Origin: a virus
DNA: 64,000 nucleotides
Reading direction: 5' to 3' (one strand)
IMG/VR virus record: IMGVR_UViG_3300036832_001488
Span: 1 to 64,000 of that record
Shown here: positions 14,510-21,875 of the stretch, piece by piece
How positions within the stretch are numbered: position 1 is the stretch's first letter
Layout of the letters: the number at the start of each line of letters is the position of its first letter
Program-made: the position numbers and the translations under genes
The notes under the pieces: model-generated
Told to the model about the DNA's origin: nothing
Database searches by the model: none
The model's input: the letters and a program-made list of their open reading frames with translations, nothing else

Positions 14510-14719
14510 ATGTACGTCAAAGGACAGCGCAGCTTCTTAAAGCCCTGCCTCATCTGCCGCAAGCCTTTCCGGCGCAGCCCAGGTCGCGGCAATCGCTACT
14601 ACTGCAGCCGCCGCTGTTACAAGATCTTTTGCAAGCTCTGTGCCTTCACGCTTCAGAACGATATTCTTAGGAGCAAGATTCTCGAGCACGCAGCTTCACA
14701 GATCGATCTCGCCGCCTGA
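14510..14719 (+). CDS. Zinc-finger protein (FCS/MYM-like)
   Basis: A 69-residue protein. CLICRKPFRR, then RYYCSRRCYKIFCKLC, give the CxxC...CxxxC pattern of small treble-clef or ribbon proteins such as FCS-type fingers. The N-terminus is basic. It ends convergently with the HNH gene, overlapping it by 24 bases. Confidence 0.6.
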   Translation: MYVKGQRSFLKPCLICRKPFRRSPGRGNRYYCSRRCYKIFCKLCAFTLQNDILRSKILEHAASQIDLAA

Positions 14720-15001
14720 CTGAGCGGCCCGCAAACGGGCTCTAGCCTCGTCTATGCGTCGCTGGGCAGCGCGGATATCGGCCATCCAGTCCAGAGGGGC
14801 AGGCTTACCGAACTGGCTATGGGTTTGCATGTGGTGCAGGTGGCAGAGCCGCATGACTCTGGCCGGGTCGGCGTAGTCGATGTGGTGCAGCTCGGCAGGC
14901 TTGTCGTCGCAGATCTCGCAGGCGTCTGGCGGATCGATCTCGTCCTGGGCGATGAGCTTGCGTGTGACGTAGCGAGCGTGAGCTTTGGCTTTGCGGTTCA
15001 T
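14696..15001 (-). CDS. Small HNH-type nuclease
   Basis: A 101-residue protein. A basic N-terminus (KAKAHARYVTRKL) is followed by CEICDDKPAELHHIDYADP and RLCHLHHMQTH, the CxxC/HH/CxxHH layout also seen at 1026-1289. The C-terminus ends SGGEIDL, one of the recurrent GIEVEL-like tails. A possible promoter, TTGAAC-18-TATTTT, lies upstream on the minus strand (about 15024-15053). It is alone on this strand between plus-strand genes. Confidence 0.75.
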   Translation of the reverse strand: MNRKAKAHARYVTRKLIAQDEIDPPDACEICDDKPAELHHIDYADPARVMRLCHLHHMQTHSQFGKPAPLDWMADIRAAQRRIDEARARLRAAQSGGEIDL

Positions 15002-15320
15002 AAGGTGACAACAATAACAGTCATGTAAAATAGAGTCGCAACTCGTTGTTGTTCAATCACTTAGTGTTTCGAGCTTGTGGAACATTGGCAGCGTTGTTCG
15101 CATGTTATCAAGCGTGGAATGTTCCACAGGCCCTCCCTGCCTAGGGATGGTCACCCTCCTGGCATTGTTTGAGCATTACCGGCCCCCCATTGCCCGCTGC
15201 AAAGAGGGCCAACCCGAACGCGCCACCCACGCTGAAGCTCTGGCACATTTTTTAAAAAGGGTCCCATCTACTGAGGGTGGTCGTACTGGCATTATAATTA
15301 CACATAACGTATAATGTGGT
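15002..15320. promoter_or_regulatory. Divergent control region with inverted repeats and promoters
   Basis: There is no convincing gene in these 319 bases. GTGGAACATT (15077-15086) is repeated inverted as AATGTTCCAC (15118-15127), and the latter is itself part of GTGGAATGTTCCAC (15114-15127). These look like repressor half-sites. Two TATAAT boxes lie at 15293-15298 and 15310-15315; the second is 5 bases before the ATG at 15321 and is framed by CACAT (15301-15305) and ATGTG (15314-15318). The -35 matches are poor, suggesting an activator or a leaderless transcript. Confidence 0.45.
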
Positions 15321-15632
15321 ATGAGCAAGAGTGAAGAGGAACTGAGGGCGAAGAATCGGGAGCGGCAGAGGCGGTGGCGAGAGAAGCATAAGTGGTTAGG
15401 GGAGCAGCGGCGGTTACGGAATTATGGGAGTTCGAAGGCGCAGCTAGAAGTTACACATAACGCCATTCCGATCTGGGTAGATGATCCTGAGAGTGGGGAG
15501 CGGATGAAGGTATGGGTAGATGGGAGGACGCGCATTGGGAAGGTGGTGCTTAGTCTTTGGCGGCAGGTGCACGGGCTGGAGCCAGTTACCAATAACGAAT
15601 CCTCGCAGGGGGTGGAGGTGGAGGGGTTCTAG
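15321..15632 (+). CDS. Basic protein, possible DNA-binding regulator
   Basis: A 103-residue protein. The first 40 residues are very basic (RAKNRERQRRWREKHKWLGE), resembling the N-terminal helix of 19122-19625. A beta segment with IPIWVDDPESGERMKVWVDG follows, and the C-terminus is QGVEVEGF. It lies downstream of its own operator-like region and could be an autoregulator. A 12-base word from the promoter region (TTACACATAACG) recurs inside the gene near 15452. Confidence 0.6.
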   Translation: MSKSEEELRAKNRERQRRWREKHKWLGEQRRLRNYGSSKAQLEVTHNAIPIWVDDPESGERMKVWVDGRTRIGKVVLSLWRQVHGLEPVTNNESSQGVEVEGF

Positions 15633-15659
15633 GATGGACTTTGGCTCTGACCGCTTTGT

Positions 15660-15890
15660 TTACGCTCCCGCGTAGCCTTCAAACTCCTGGCTGAAGTCTT
15701 GTATCAGTTTTTCTTTTTCTTTCTCGGTCATAAAAAGTTTTTGGGAGCCGGGATTCCACCGGCCAGAGGATCGTTGTCCGTTACGGCGGTAAACTATAGG
15801 GAGAGTTTTCCGCAAGGGTTCTCTGTCAGCTGACAGCTGATCCCAAAAAAGGGTTGTTTTATTTGTCGGGATAGGGCGGGTGGGCATCAA
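15660..15890 (-). CDS. Small unknown protein after the beta-helix gene
   Basis: A 76-residue protein with a polar, basic middle (VYRRNGQRSSGRWNPGS) and an acidic helical end (TEKEKEKLIQDFSQEFEGYA). It overlaps the spike gene by 32 bases. Its opposite strand carries a T7-promoter-like word at 15788-15802. It is the last gene of the minus-strand late block. Confidence 0.5.
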   Translation of the reverse strand: MMPTRPIPTNKTTLFWDQLSADREPLRKTLPIVYRRNGQRSSGRWNPGSQKLFMTEKEKEKLIQDFSQEFEGYAGA

Positions 15891-17292
15891 TCCAACTGTT
15901 CAGATCTCTTTGCCACTCTTCATAGGTGGCACTGGTTGGATCTGGCGGAGTCGGATCTGGCGGAAGAGGTTCTCCTCCTTGCAAGGGATGGGGATAAGGC
16001 GCTGGAGTGTAACTGGTTAGTTGCAGCGATTCATAGGGCGCTGGATAGCTGGAACTCGAGGGTGCCCCTGGTGCCGGATAGCTAGTCTTAGTCGTAGAGT
16101 CCGGCGCTTTAGTCCAATAGTCCCGGCCTTCCTTGATGTAGAAAGGATCGCCGTTGTTAGCATTGGAGTTGCCGAACTTCCCCACCCCTACCTTGTTATT
16201 GGGTTGGCCATTAAGGGTGTTGTTCCAGATAAAGGAGGCATTGATCTGATCCTCGCACGGCCACTGGGTAGAGCTGCGCTGCGGCACTCCCGGCGTGTTA
16301 TTGGGATCGCATTCTTCATCGCGGAAGTCGACGATGTTAGGTGTCGAGCCATCCTTGGTAGTAAAAGTGTTATCATGGATCAGGTGCGAGCCCCCGCGCA
16401 GGTCCATTAACTGGTAGATGTTCCCGCCCAATTTCACCTCGTTCCCGTAGAACTCGAATCGCGAGGTCCCCCGGTAGTTATTCGCACCTTGTTTCCAGAT
16501 CGACTGGTTGCCATGGCAGTCGACCGGCCCCGTAATTCCATTGGGCGCGCCTGTGCCATCGATCTGGCAATGCCGTAAAACTGATCGACCACCCATGTCA
16601 TGATAGGTCACCCAGGGTGAACCAGGGTTAGACTTGATGGCATAGCTGAAAGTACAATCCTCGGTGAAAGGGAAATTGAGCGACCCAGCCTGATAATCTT
16701 TTCTGGCCCAGGCCCCGTCGCCCAGATCCCCAGTGAAGCCGCCGTAAATGATGACGCAGATCCAGATATCCTTAAAATGACAGTGATCGCATAGGCCGTA
16801 TGCCCCGCCTTGCCACCAGACTGTCTGACATCCTTGATCGAAGTAACAGTTATCTATCCTGATCTGTTTCAGAGGCGCGCCGCTCTGCGGCCCCTGTATG
16901 ACGACCGCCGCATGGTTACTCGTACTCCCGTTAGGCTGAACTAGCTTAAACCCGCTTACCCGCACCGGCACATCGCTCTTAGGCTTCAAGGTGAAAAACC
17001 CAGTGTTCCCATCCGACCAGCCCCTGGTGATAATCGAGGAAGAATTCCCCGGCCCTTTGGCAGGACTCGCTGGCGCTGGGCTCGAGGTCCCTTTTATCGT
17101 CAGAGCCTTGTCCACAATCACTCCTTCAGTCCACGTCCAACTTCCTCCAGGGATAACCAGAGTATCACCTGCACTAGCTCTTCCAATCGCATCTTTCACC
17201 GTGGCTTGTTTGCCATCCGGTAAATTTGTAGTGGTGGCCATAGTTTGTTCTTCTAAATATTGTTTGAGCTGTTCCTCTTCTTCTCTATCCAT
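15859..17292 (-). CDS. Right-handed beta-helix tailspike-like protein 1
   Basis: I place the start at ATG 17292, which overlaps the methyltransferase stop by 8 bases; the open frame runs on to 17373. The 477-residue protein has a short acidic helix, then GKQATVKDAIGRASAGDTLV, IPGGSWTWTEG and ITIKG-like strands typical of pectate-lyase-fold beta helices. Later come repeated turns with NCYFDQG, HCHFKD, HDNTF and NNTLNG. The C-terminus is Pro/Ser/Tyr-rich (SYTPAPYPHPL). It is clearly paralogous to 23588-25003 (shared DFRDEE, WPCEDQ, GNSNA..GDPFYI). Such proteins bind or depolymerise host surface glycans. No catalytic residues can be assigned by eye. Confidence 0.8.
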   Translation of the reverse strand: MDREEEEQLKQYLEEQTMATTTNLPDGKQATVKDAIGRASAGDTLVIPGGSWTWTEGVIVDKALTIKGTSSPAPASPAKGPGNSSSIITRGWSDGNTGFFTLKPKSDVPVRVSGFKLVQPNGSTSNHAAVVIQGPQSGAPLKQIRIDNCYFDQGCQTVWWQGGAYGLCDHCHFKDIWICVIIYGGFTGDLGDGAWARKDYQAGSLNFPFTEDCTFSYAIKSNPGSPWVTYHDMGGRSVLRHCQIDGTGAPNGITGPVDCHGNQSIWKQGANNYRGTSRFEFYGNEVKLGGNIYQLMDLRGGSHLIHDNTFTTKDGSTPNIVDFRDEECDPNNTPGVPQRSSTQWPCEDQINASFIWNNTLNGQPNNKVGVGKFGNSNANNGDPFYIKEGRDYWTKAPDSTTKTSYPAPGAPSSSSYPAPYESLQLTSYTPAPYPHPLQGGEPLPPDPTPPDPTSATYEEWQRDLNSWIDAHPPYPDK

Positions 17293-17971
17293 TTTTATAA
17301 TTCCGGTAAACCTTGAACTCTGTCCCCCCGATCTCAAAGTCTTCGGCGCTAGTGAATAGCCTAGAGTTCTCAATCACCTGAGCGTGCAGCGGCGTGTTAT
17401 ACAGAAACCAAACCTTGCGGGGATGCCGTGCGAGCGACTCACGCAAGTTGGCCATGAATTGCTCCATCACAACCGCGTCAAAGGGATTGAAAGCATAAAA
17501 AACAGAGTGCTCCGCTGGAATCTGAAAAAGGGCGGCGTCTGCTTCTATCACTTCGAACTGGGAAGTAATTTTAGTCAGCTGGCGAGTAAAGAACTCCACG
17601 TTCGCTCGCGCGATCGCACAGAGCTTGGGCGAGAACTCTATCCCCACAACGTTCTGAAACCCAAGCTGGGCGGCTAGCAGTAACACCCGGCCCTTGCCTG
17701 AGCCTAAGTCGATGAATGTGTAGTCGCGGGGCAGATCTAGTTTGCGGATCAGTTTTTGCAACGGCCTAGCCTTGGTCGCCCGGTAGCCGACCGCGTTCGC
17801 ATCGTGTTCGCTGTTTGCACCCAGATCTTCTGTCCAGACCCAGCGCATGGTTTCGGTCCCGTACCAGACATCAAAGCACAGGTCGATCACCGCACTGCCA
17901 GCGACTTTACCGGTTCTGACTAACCCTCGGCTTGAGATGCTTCGACATGCCCACCTAAACAAAGGGAGCAC
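17285..17971 (-). CDS. Class I SAM-dependent methyltransferase
   Basis: The best start is GTG 17971, one base after the stop of the preceding gene. An ATG at 18133 would overlap that gene by 161 bases. The 228-residue protein carries FIDLGSGKGRVLLLAAQLGF (motif I), then VVGIEFSPKL (motif post I), VIEADAALF (motif II) and FYAFNPFD (motif IV-like). This is the layout of small-molecule or protein methyltransferases of the DOT1-like/'SAM-MT' group. Its place before the spike gene suggests it may modify a virion or surface component. The substrate is unknown. Confidence 0.8.
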   Translation of the reverse strand: MLPLFRWACRSISSRGLVRTGKVAGSAVIDLCFDVWYGTETMRWVWTEDLGANSEHDANAVGYRATKARPLQKLIRKLDLPRDYTFIDLGSGKGRVLLLAAQLGFQNVVGIEFSPKLCAIARANVEFFTRQLTKITSQFEVIEADAALFQIPAEHSVFYAFNPFDAVVMEQFMANLRESLARHPRKVWFLYNTPLHAQVIENSRLFTSAEDFEIGGTEFKVYRNYKNG

Positions 17972-17972
17972 G

Positions 17973-18383
17973 CTAGTTATCCCTCCAGAATCGCTGCAGA
18001 CGCTTCCAAAGGCTTGCCCTGGTAGATTGTACCTCTTTTGGGCTAGGATCGCTGCTAGGGGCCTTTGCGGCGGTCCAGTGGTACTTAAAATCACCGGGCC
18101 ATAGGTCGTAGTAGCCGGATGTGTCCCCTTCAACGTTGAGCCTGATGTTCTGCTCCGGGGCCACCACCGGCTGATGGCCGTCTAGCGGGCCACCCACAAA
18201 CTCTGTCGGCGTCCAGGCGCGCACTTCTGGGTTCTGCCGGTAGCCAGCTGGCATGATGATGCCCTGCACCGCCTCGCCGGTGACGATCGGACAGTTGGTG
18301 TAATGACCATCGGGCCAGGAGCCCCCGCACACCTGACAGTGCGGGCCGGGACCCTCAGGAATGTGCCAGAAAGGATTATCCAT
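17973..18383 (-). CDS. Unknown protein with zinc-knuckle-like N-terminus
   Basis: A 136-residue protein. HCQVCGGSWPDGHYTNC near the N-terminus offers a CxxC..H..C site. A C-terminal segment, VGGPLDGHQPVVAPEQNIRL, resembles a short beta domain common in phage/bacterial small proteins (the GGPLDG word). It is coupled to a coiled-coil gene upstream and to the methyltransferase downstream. Confidence 0.6.
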   Translation of the reverse strand: MDNPFWHIPEGPGPHCQVCGGSWPDGHYTNCPIVTGEAVQGIIMPAGYRQNPEVRAWTPTEFVGGPLDGHQPVVAPEQNIRLNVEGDTSGYYDLWPGDFKYHWTAAKAPSSDPSPKEVQSTRASLWKRLQRFWRDN

Positions 18384-18549
18384 TGTTCTCCTCCTTTGGC
18401 GTCAGCGCCTCTTCCAGACGGGCCAGTCTTTTCTCTAGCTGCTCCACCTGTACAATGTGGATTTTTAAGAGCTGCTTTACCGTGTCGATGGCTTGGATAG
18501 TTTGTTCCCGCATCTGCCGCACCTCGCGTAAGACTGAGTCGTTACTCAT
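18376..18549 (-). CDS. Short coiled-coil protein
   Basis: I read this by hand: a 57-residue protein from ATG 18549. It is an almost continuous heptad helix (IQAIDTVKQLLKIHIVQVEQ, LEKRLARLEEALTP). The start is ATGA-coupled to 18546-19094, and the end overlaps the next start by 8 bases. It is analogous to 20058-20234 and probably an oligomerising small protein. Confidence 0.55.
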   Translation of the reverse strand: MSNDSVLREVRQMREQTIQAIDTVKQLLKIHIVQVEQLEKRLARLEEALTPKEENNG

Positions 18550-19094
18550 GGCCCCATCAGAATGTGAAAATCAATGGCCGCGTTGAGCAGGACGGCAATC
18601 CAGCTCTGTATCCCCGGCTCGCCGTTGACCCCGCTCTCCAGCTTCAGACACTTACTCTCCTCTCCCGCTTCGCGGATAATGTTCCAAGCCCAGAGCTTGA
18701 CCGGATGCTCGCTGCCGAAACCGACCATGCAGAAGACCGTCTCTCTGCGGTCAGGCCGGTCCGCGGGCCGCACATTGACTTTGTGCGCCTTGCGCTCTTC
18801 CGGTGTCGCTGTTGCCGTCCAGGCCTCGGAGAGAAAGCTCCAGGCCCGCGCCCCATTGGACGCAATGCGCTTGCCCACCTTCATCACCATCTCCTTTTTC
18901 TCCTGGTCATTGGCCCAGGGACAGACAATCACATCGACCGGCATATCGCCCGAGGGCCGGATCTCCTCATCTCCGATCACACAGATGGTGGGCGGCATCG
19001 CTTTGGTTGTGCCTGCCAAAGTGGCGGCGGCGTAGTCATGGGAGGCCGTCGCTAAGAAATTAACTAGCTTCTCGTCTACGGGTTGCGTGCTCAT
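18546..19094 (-). CDS. Unknown protein of the adsorption block
   Basis: A 182-residue protein with the segments AMPPTICVIGDEEIRPSGDM, VDVIVCPWANDQEKKEMVMK and a helical C-terminus. It looks like a mixed alpha/beta domain. No family is recognised. It is first in a coupled set that ends with the spike gene. Confidence 0.6.
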   Translation of the reverse strand: MSTQPVDEKLVNFLATASHDYAAATLAGTTKAMPPTICVIGDEEIRPSGDMPVDVIVCPWANDQEKKEMVMKVGKRIASNGARAWSFLSEAWTATATPEERKAHKVNVRPADRPDRRETVFCMVGFGSEHPVKLWAWNIIREAGEESKCLKLESGVNGEPGIQSWIAVLLNAAIDFHILMGP

Positions 19095-19121
19095 TCAACC
19101 CTTGGTATATCATACCCACCC

Positions 19122-19625
19122 ATGGGCCGTCCACCAATAGGAAAAGAAAAGCTCGCCGCGCATAATCGCGCCCAGGTCAAACGCTGGAAAGAGAAGAACC
19201 CTGAACGGGTCAGAGCCCAGAAGCAAAGAGCCACGACCCGCAAACGGATTGAGCGGGCTCAAGAGAAAAGAAGAATGGACCCGACCGGCGAGCTTGCATA
19301 TGGCCCGATTGAAGGTGTAGACACGGCCCCGGATGCAAAAGAACCCGATCTCCCTGACTCTGGCCCTGACCCAGTTGCTAGAACTGGAGAAGGACATTCA
19401 ACACGTACGCCCGATAGGACCTCTGAGCGCCCACCTCCTATGGACCATCCACAAGTATCTGCGAGTACTCATCATCCTCTATCGGGACGCCCTGGTATCA
19501 TCGAACCGGCTGGATTTGCCGATGAAGTCCAAAGACTGGGCGACTTCTACGCCCTCAAAAGTCTCCATGATATCAGGGCCCGACTTGAGGGAAAAACTCC
19601 GCCGGGGATCGAAGTAGAGCTTTAG
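19122..19625 (+). CDS. Basic regulator-like protein with GIEVEL C-terminus, possible dual frame
   Basis: I choose ATG 19122 (MGRPPIGKEKLAAHNRAQVK); an upstream ATG at 19083 adds 13 residues. The first 60 residues are very basic and resemble 15321-15632. The middle is Pro/Thr/Ser-rich. The last about 45 residues (GFADEVQRLGDFYALKSLHD ... PPGIEVEL) look like a real domain. An overlapping plus-strand frame at 19333-19617 also reads like a helical protein, so frameshifting or double coding is possible. It is isolated on the plus strand within a minus-strand block. Confidence 0.5.
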   Translation: MGRPPIGKEKLAAHNRAQVKRWKEKNPERVRAQKQRATTRKRIERAQEKRRMDPTGELAYGPIEGVDTAPDAKEPDLPDSGPDPVARTGEGHSTRTPDRTSERPPPMDHPQVSASTHHPLSGRPGIIEPAGFADEVQRLGDFYALKSLHDIRARLEGKTPPGIEVEL

Positions 19626-20068
19626 CTCAAGCCCATGTTGTGCTGGCTGGACATGCCCATGGAACCGATCACCGTGTCAGGCAAGTTATCGCTGATGCCG
19701 CTCGTGATACGAATGTTGTAGGGCCCGGAGGTCGAGGGGAAGCTCATTGCCCTCAAGTTGTAAGGCGGCTGACCCACCCTCTGGGTCCAGGCCGAAGGCA
19801 TCGGCTTCATTGGCTCGCCACCGGGCCCCCGCACGAAACTAGGATAGGGCTGGGAAGGCCGGAAATGGACTGGCTGGACGTTCTGAGGGGCAGGCCTGGG
19901 TCTTTGTACCCGATCGACGCACATCGTGGCTCCTGGGGCATTGTAGGGGCTTGGCCAAGTCGTCTGAAAGGGAGCCGGTTTGCAGGGGCTCGCCTTCCAG
20001 CCACTGAACTTCGCGCAGCCGGAGTAGGGACTTTGGTAGAGGACCGACTGGATCAGGTTAATTGGCAT
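19622..20068 (-). CDS. Pro/Ser-rich unknown protein
   Basis: A 148-residue protein from ATG 20068, which overlaps the stop of the short coiled-coil gene (an in-frame TTG at 20077 is an alternative). It is low-complexity, Pro/Gln/Asn-rich (SQPYPSFVRGPGG, RPRPAPQNVQ), like a virion decoration or linker. It ends convergently with the 19122 gene (4-base overlap). Confidence 0.5.
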   Translation of the reverse strand: MPINLIQSVLYQSPYSGCAKFSGWKASPCKPAPFQTTWPSPYNAPGATMCVDRVQRPRPAPQNVQPVHFRPSQPYPSFVRGPGGEPMKPMPSAWTQRVGQPPYNLRAMSFPSTSGPYNIRITSGISDNLPDTVIGSMGMSSQHNMGLS

Positions 20069-20234
20069 CTTCGGCAAGGGCCCGGACTAGGGCTTTAAGG
20101 TGATCTTCTTGGAGTGTGAGCCGCTTGCCCATCACCCGCATGATCTTGTTCATCGTCTCCTGGGCTTCGAACAAAGTCTCCACCTTCTTTTCCAGCGATT
20201 CAATCCTCGCCAGTATTTCATCTTCATTCGGCAT
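20058..20234 (-). CDS. Short coiled-coil protein
   Basis: A hand-read 58-residue frame (MPNEDEILARIESLEKKVET ... LVRALAEDAN) with regular heptads. It starts inside the end of 20224-20754 (11-base overlap) and overlaps the next gene by 11 bases. It resembles 18376-18549 in size and position, so it may be a trimerisation or chaperone-like helper. Confidence 0.55.
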   Translation of the reverse strand: MPNEDEILARIESLEKKVETLFEAQETMNKIMRVMGKRLTLQEDHLKALVRALAEDAN

Positions 20235-20754
20235 TTACAGGCTCCGCTCTTTTAACGGTGACGTGTTTTTTCTCTTTGTCGTGGGGACCGTACTTTTCGT
20301 AGTACCATTTCTTCTGGCCGTCCACGATGTGCCAAAGCTTCTTTCCCTCTTGGCTCTCAGCCTTGGGGCGATGATGCGGCTTCGTTGGGACCGGTGTGGG
20401 GCTGGGCGCTGCGGGAGTTGGTGTCGCAGCGTCCAGGCGTAAGTAGCGGCTGGCTGTCCAGTAGGTCGTAGGGTTATCTAGGAAAGTAAATTCTGCCGGG
20501 TTATCATTGTTGCCCGGAGTGATTATCCACACCGGACGCTCCGCTGTGGTGGCCGCACTGACGTGGCCCACCTTTACCAATTGATCCAGCGAGTCATCTT
20601 CCTTTAGTATTCGGAAAGAGCGCGCCTGCTCGAAGGTGATCTCTGAGTCGTAATAAACTGCGCCCTCTAACAACGTTCCGGCCTGGGTACCATCCTCCTC
20701 CTTCGCCAAGACCGGCAATGCTAAAGCCAAGAGAAAAGCGAAAACCTTGACCAT
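20224..20754 (-). CDS. Secreted protein with signal peptide
   Basis: A 176-residue protein. MVKVFAFLLALALPVLAKEE is a good Sec signal peptide. The mature part is beta-rich (AVYYDSEITFEQARSFRIL) with a Pro/Thr linker (PSPTPVPTKPHHRPK) and a basic C-terminus (WHIVDGQKKWYYEKYGPHDK). Export suggests a lysis accessory or superinfection-exclusion role, but the function is unknown. Confidence 0.65.
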   Translation of the reverse strand: MVKVFAFLLALALPVLAKEEDGTQAGTLLEGAVYYDSEITFEQARSFRILKEDDSLDQLVKVGHVSAATTAERPVWIITPGNNDNPAEFTFLDNPTTYWTASRYLRLDAATPTPAAPSPTPVPTKPHHRPKAESQEGKKLWHIVDGQKKWYYEKYGPHDKEKKHVTVKRAEPVNAE

Positions 20755-20833
20755 AATTTCCTTGCTTTAAGCCCAGCATTTGCCTTATTCAAGGCTAGAA
20801 GCGAAAACGAGCGATTGTTAGCGATTAAGGTCA

Positions 20834-20867
20834 AGAGGCGAGCCACGCAAGGCTCGCCTCTCTTTTT
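20834..20867 (+). terminator. Rho-independent terminator without an upstream plus-strand gene
   Basis: The stem AGAGGCGAGCC / GGCTCGCCTCT (11 bp, loop ACGCAA) is followed by CTTTTT. It is a textbook plus-strand terminator. No plus-strand gene lies upstream (20755-20833), so it may end a small RNA or act as an attenuator before 20944. Confidence 0.8.
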
Positions 20868-20943
20868 CCTGTCAAGTGCTCATTTTCTCCGAGGGGGCTC
20901 GCGCACCTCTCCCAGGGCAACTTGGAAAACTAACATTTTCATT

Positions 20944-21186
20944 ATGGTAAACTATAGGATGACAATCTTAGATAAGCCCATTGTTAGGAAGACCCGGCGC
21001 AACCTGATGCATTACAAACATCCCTTAGTTGTAACGCTAGAACCGGGCGATCTCCTAACCATCCGCGAACATAGATGCAAGCGGTTAGTTTATATTGACC
21101 TGCACGCCCTTTACGTTGAGGCCCTGCGCAGAACTATCGCCGCCGAAAAGCGGGAGAAGAAAAAGCAGAGGAAGAGAAAAAGTTAG
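20944..21186 (+). CDS. Small basic protein
   Basis: An 80-residue protein from ATG 20944, with ATG 20959 as an alternative. LMHYKHPLVVTLEPGDLLTI, then RLVYIDLHALYVEALRR, suggests a beta-alpha fold, ending in a Lys/Arg tail (KREKKKQRKRKS). It is isolated on the plus strand, between two terminators. The word GGTAAACTATAGG (20946-20958) overlaps its start. Confidence 0.55.
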   Translation: MVNYRMTILDKPIVRKTRRNLMHYKHPLVVTLEPGDLLTIREHRCKRLVYIDLHALYVEALRRTIAAEKREKKKQRKRKS

Positions 21187-21211
21187 GGCCCTGCGGTTAA
21201 CAGGGCCCTAA
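21183..21211 (-). terminator. Terminator ending the minus-strand lysis/adsorption transcript
   Basis: An 11-bp stem TTAGGGCCCTG / CAGGGCCCTAA with a 7-base loop. On the minus strand it is followed by CTTTTTCTC, an acceptable U-tract. On the plus strand it contains the stop codon of 20944-21186, so it may serve both strands. Confidence 0.65.
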
Positions 21212-21286
21212 GTGCTCAATTATGCCTACAAAGAAGTTCCTTAGCCTAACAAACTTTAAGGCATAGGCTCAGAGTGTCAAGCTTGG

Positions 21287-21820
21287 TTAGGAACTCGGCG
21301 TGGGAGTCGGCACGTTCGGAACCCCGACTACAATCCAGCCAGTGGTGGGACTCCACGCACTCTTCCACTCGATTAGCTTTTCCCGTTCTGGCGTTTCTCC
21401 AGGCGGATTGGGCCAGACGGTGGGTGGGATCGGATGCGATACCCAAGGTGGTGCGCCTGGAGGCACCTGTTCAGGCGGAATGACGATCGGAGGCATAGCC
21501 ACCGGAGGCCAGCCTGGGATTGGCTGTGGTCCCGGCCCGCCAATGTCTGGATAGGGCGGCGAACCACCATTTCCTGGCGGCGTTGGCCAGATCCCTGGCG
21601 GGATAGGATGCTCAGGACGAGGCGGTGGTCCTCCAGGGGCAATCGGATGAGCCGGATGCCCAGGGCTAGGCCAAATCCCCGGAGGTTGCCCCGGTTGCCC
21701 CGGCGGCTGTGGCCAGATCCCCGGTGGGATTGGATGTTCAGGATGGCCAGGAGCCCACGGTGGTTGAACCGGCGGCGCACCGCCGGTCAGCGGAGTAATT
21801 AGAGCAAGGAACGGTTCCAT
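21287..21820 (-). CDS. Proline-rich repeat protein of the lysis region
   Basis: I start it at ATG 21820. The 177-residue protein has tandem units of the form PEHPIPPGIWP, GHPAHPIAPGGPP and HPIPPTVWP, then a conserved end with KSAWSPTTGWIVVGVPN. Similar Pro/His/Trp repeat proteins with a terminal GW.VV segment occur near lysis genes in other phages, where the function is also unknown. Extended polyproline suggests a surface or periplasm-spanning linker. Confidence 0.65.
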   Translation of the reverse strand: MEPFLALITPLTGGAPPVQPPWAPGHPEHPIPPGIWPQPPGQPGQPPGIWPSPGHPAHPIAPGGPPPRPEHPIPPGIWPTPPGNGGSPPYPDIGGPGPQPIPGWPPVAMPPIVIPPEQVPPGAPPWVSHPIPPTVWPNPPGETPEREKLIEWKSAWSPTTGWIVVGVPNVPTPTPSS

Positions 21821-21875
21821 ATAAGAGTTAGCTCTCCCGATCCCTCTCCTCATGTCAAGCGCTATCTCCTATTTT

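Noticed and set aside
21287-21820. CRISPR-like or tandem DNA repeat array
   Set aside because: The periodicity is that of a proline-rich protein repeat in frame, with no constant spacer length.
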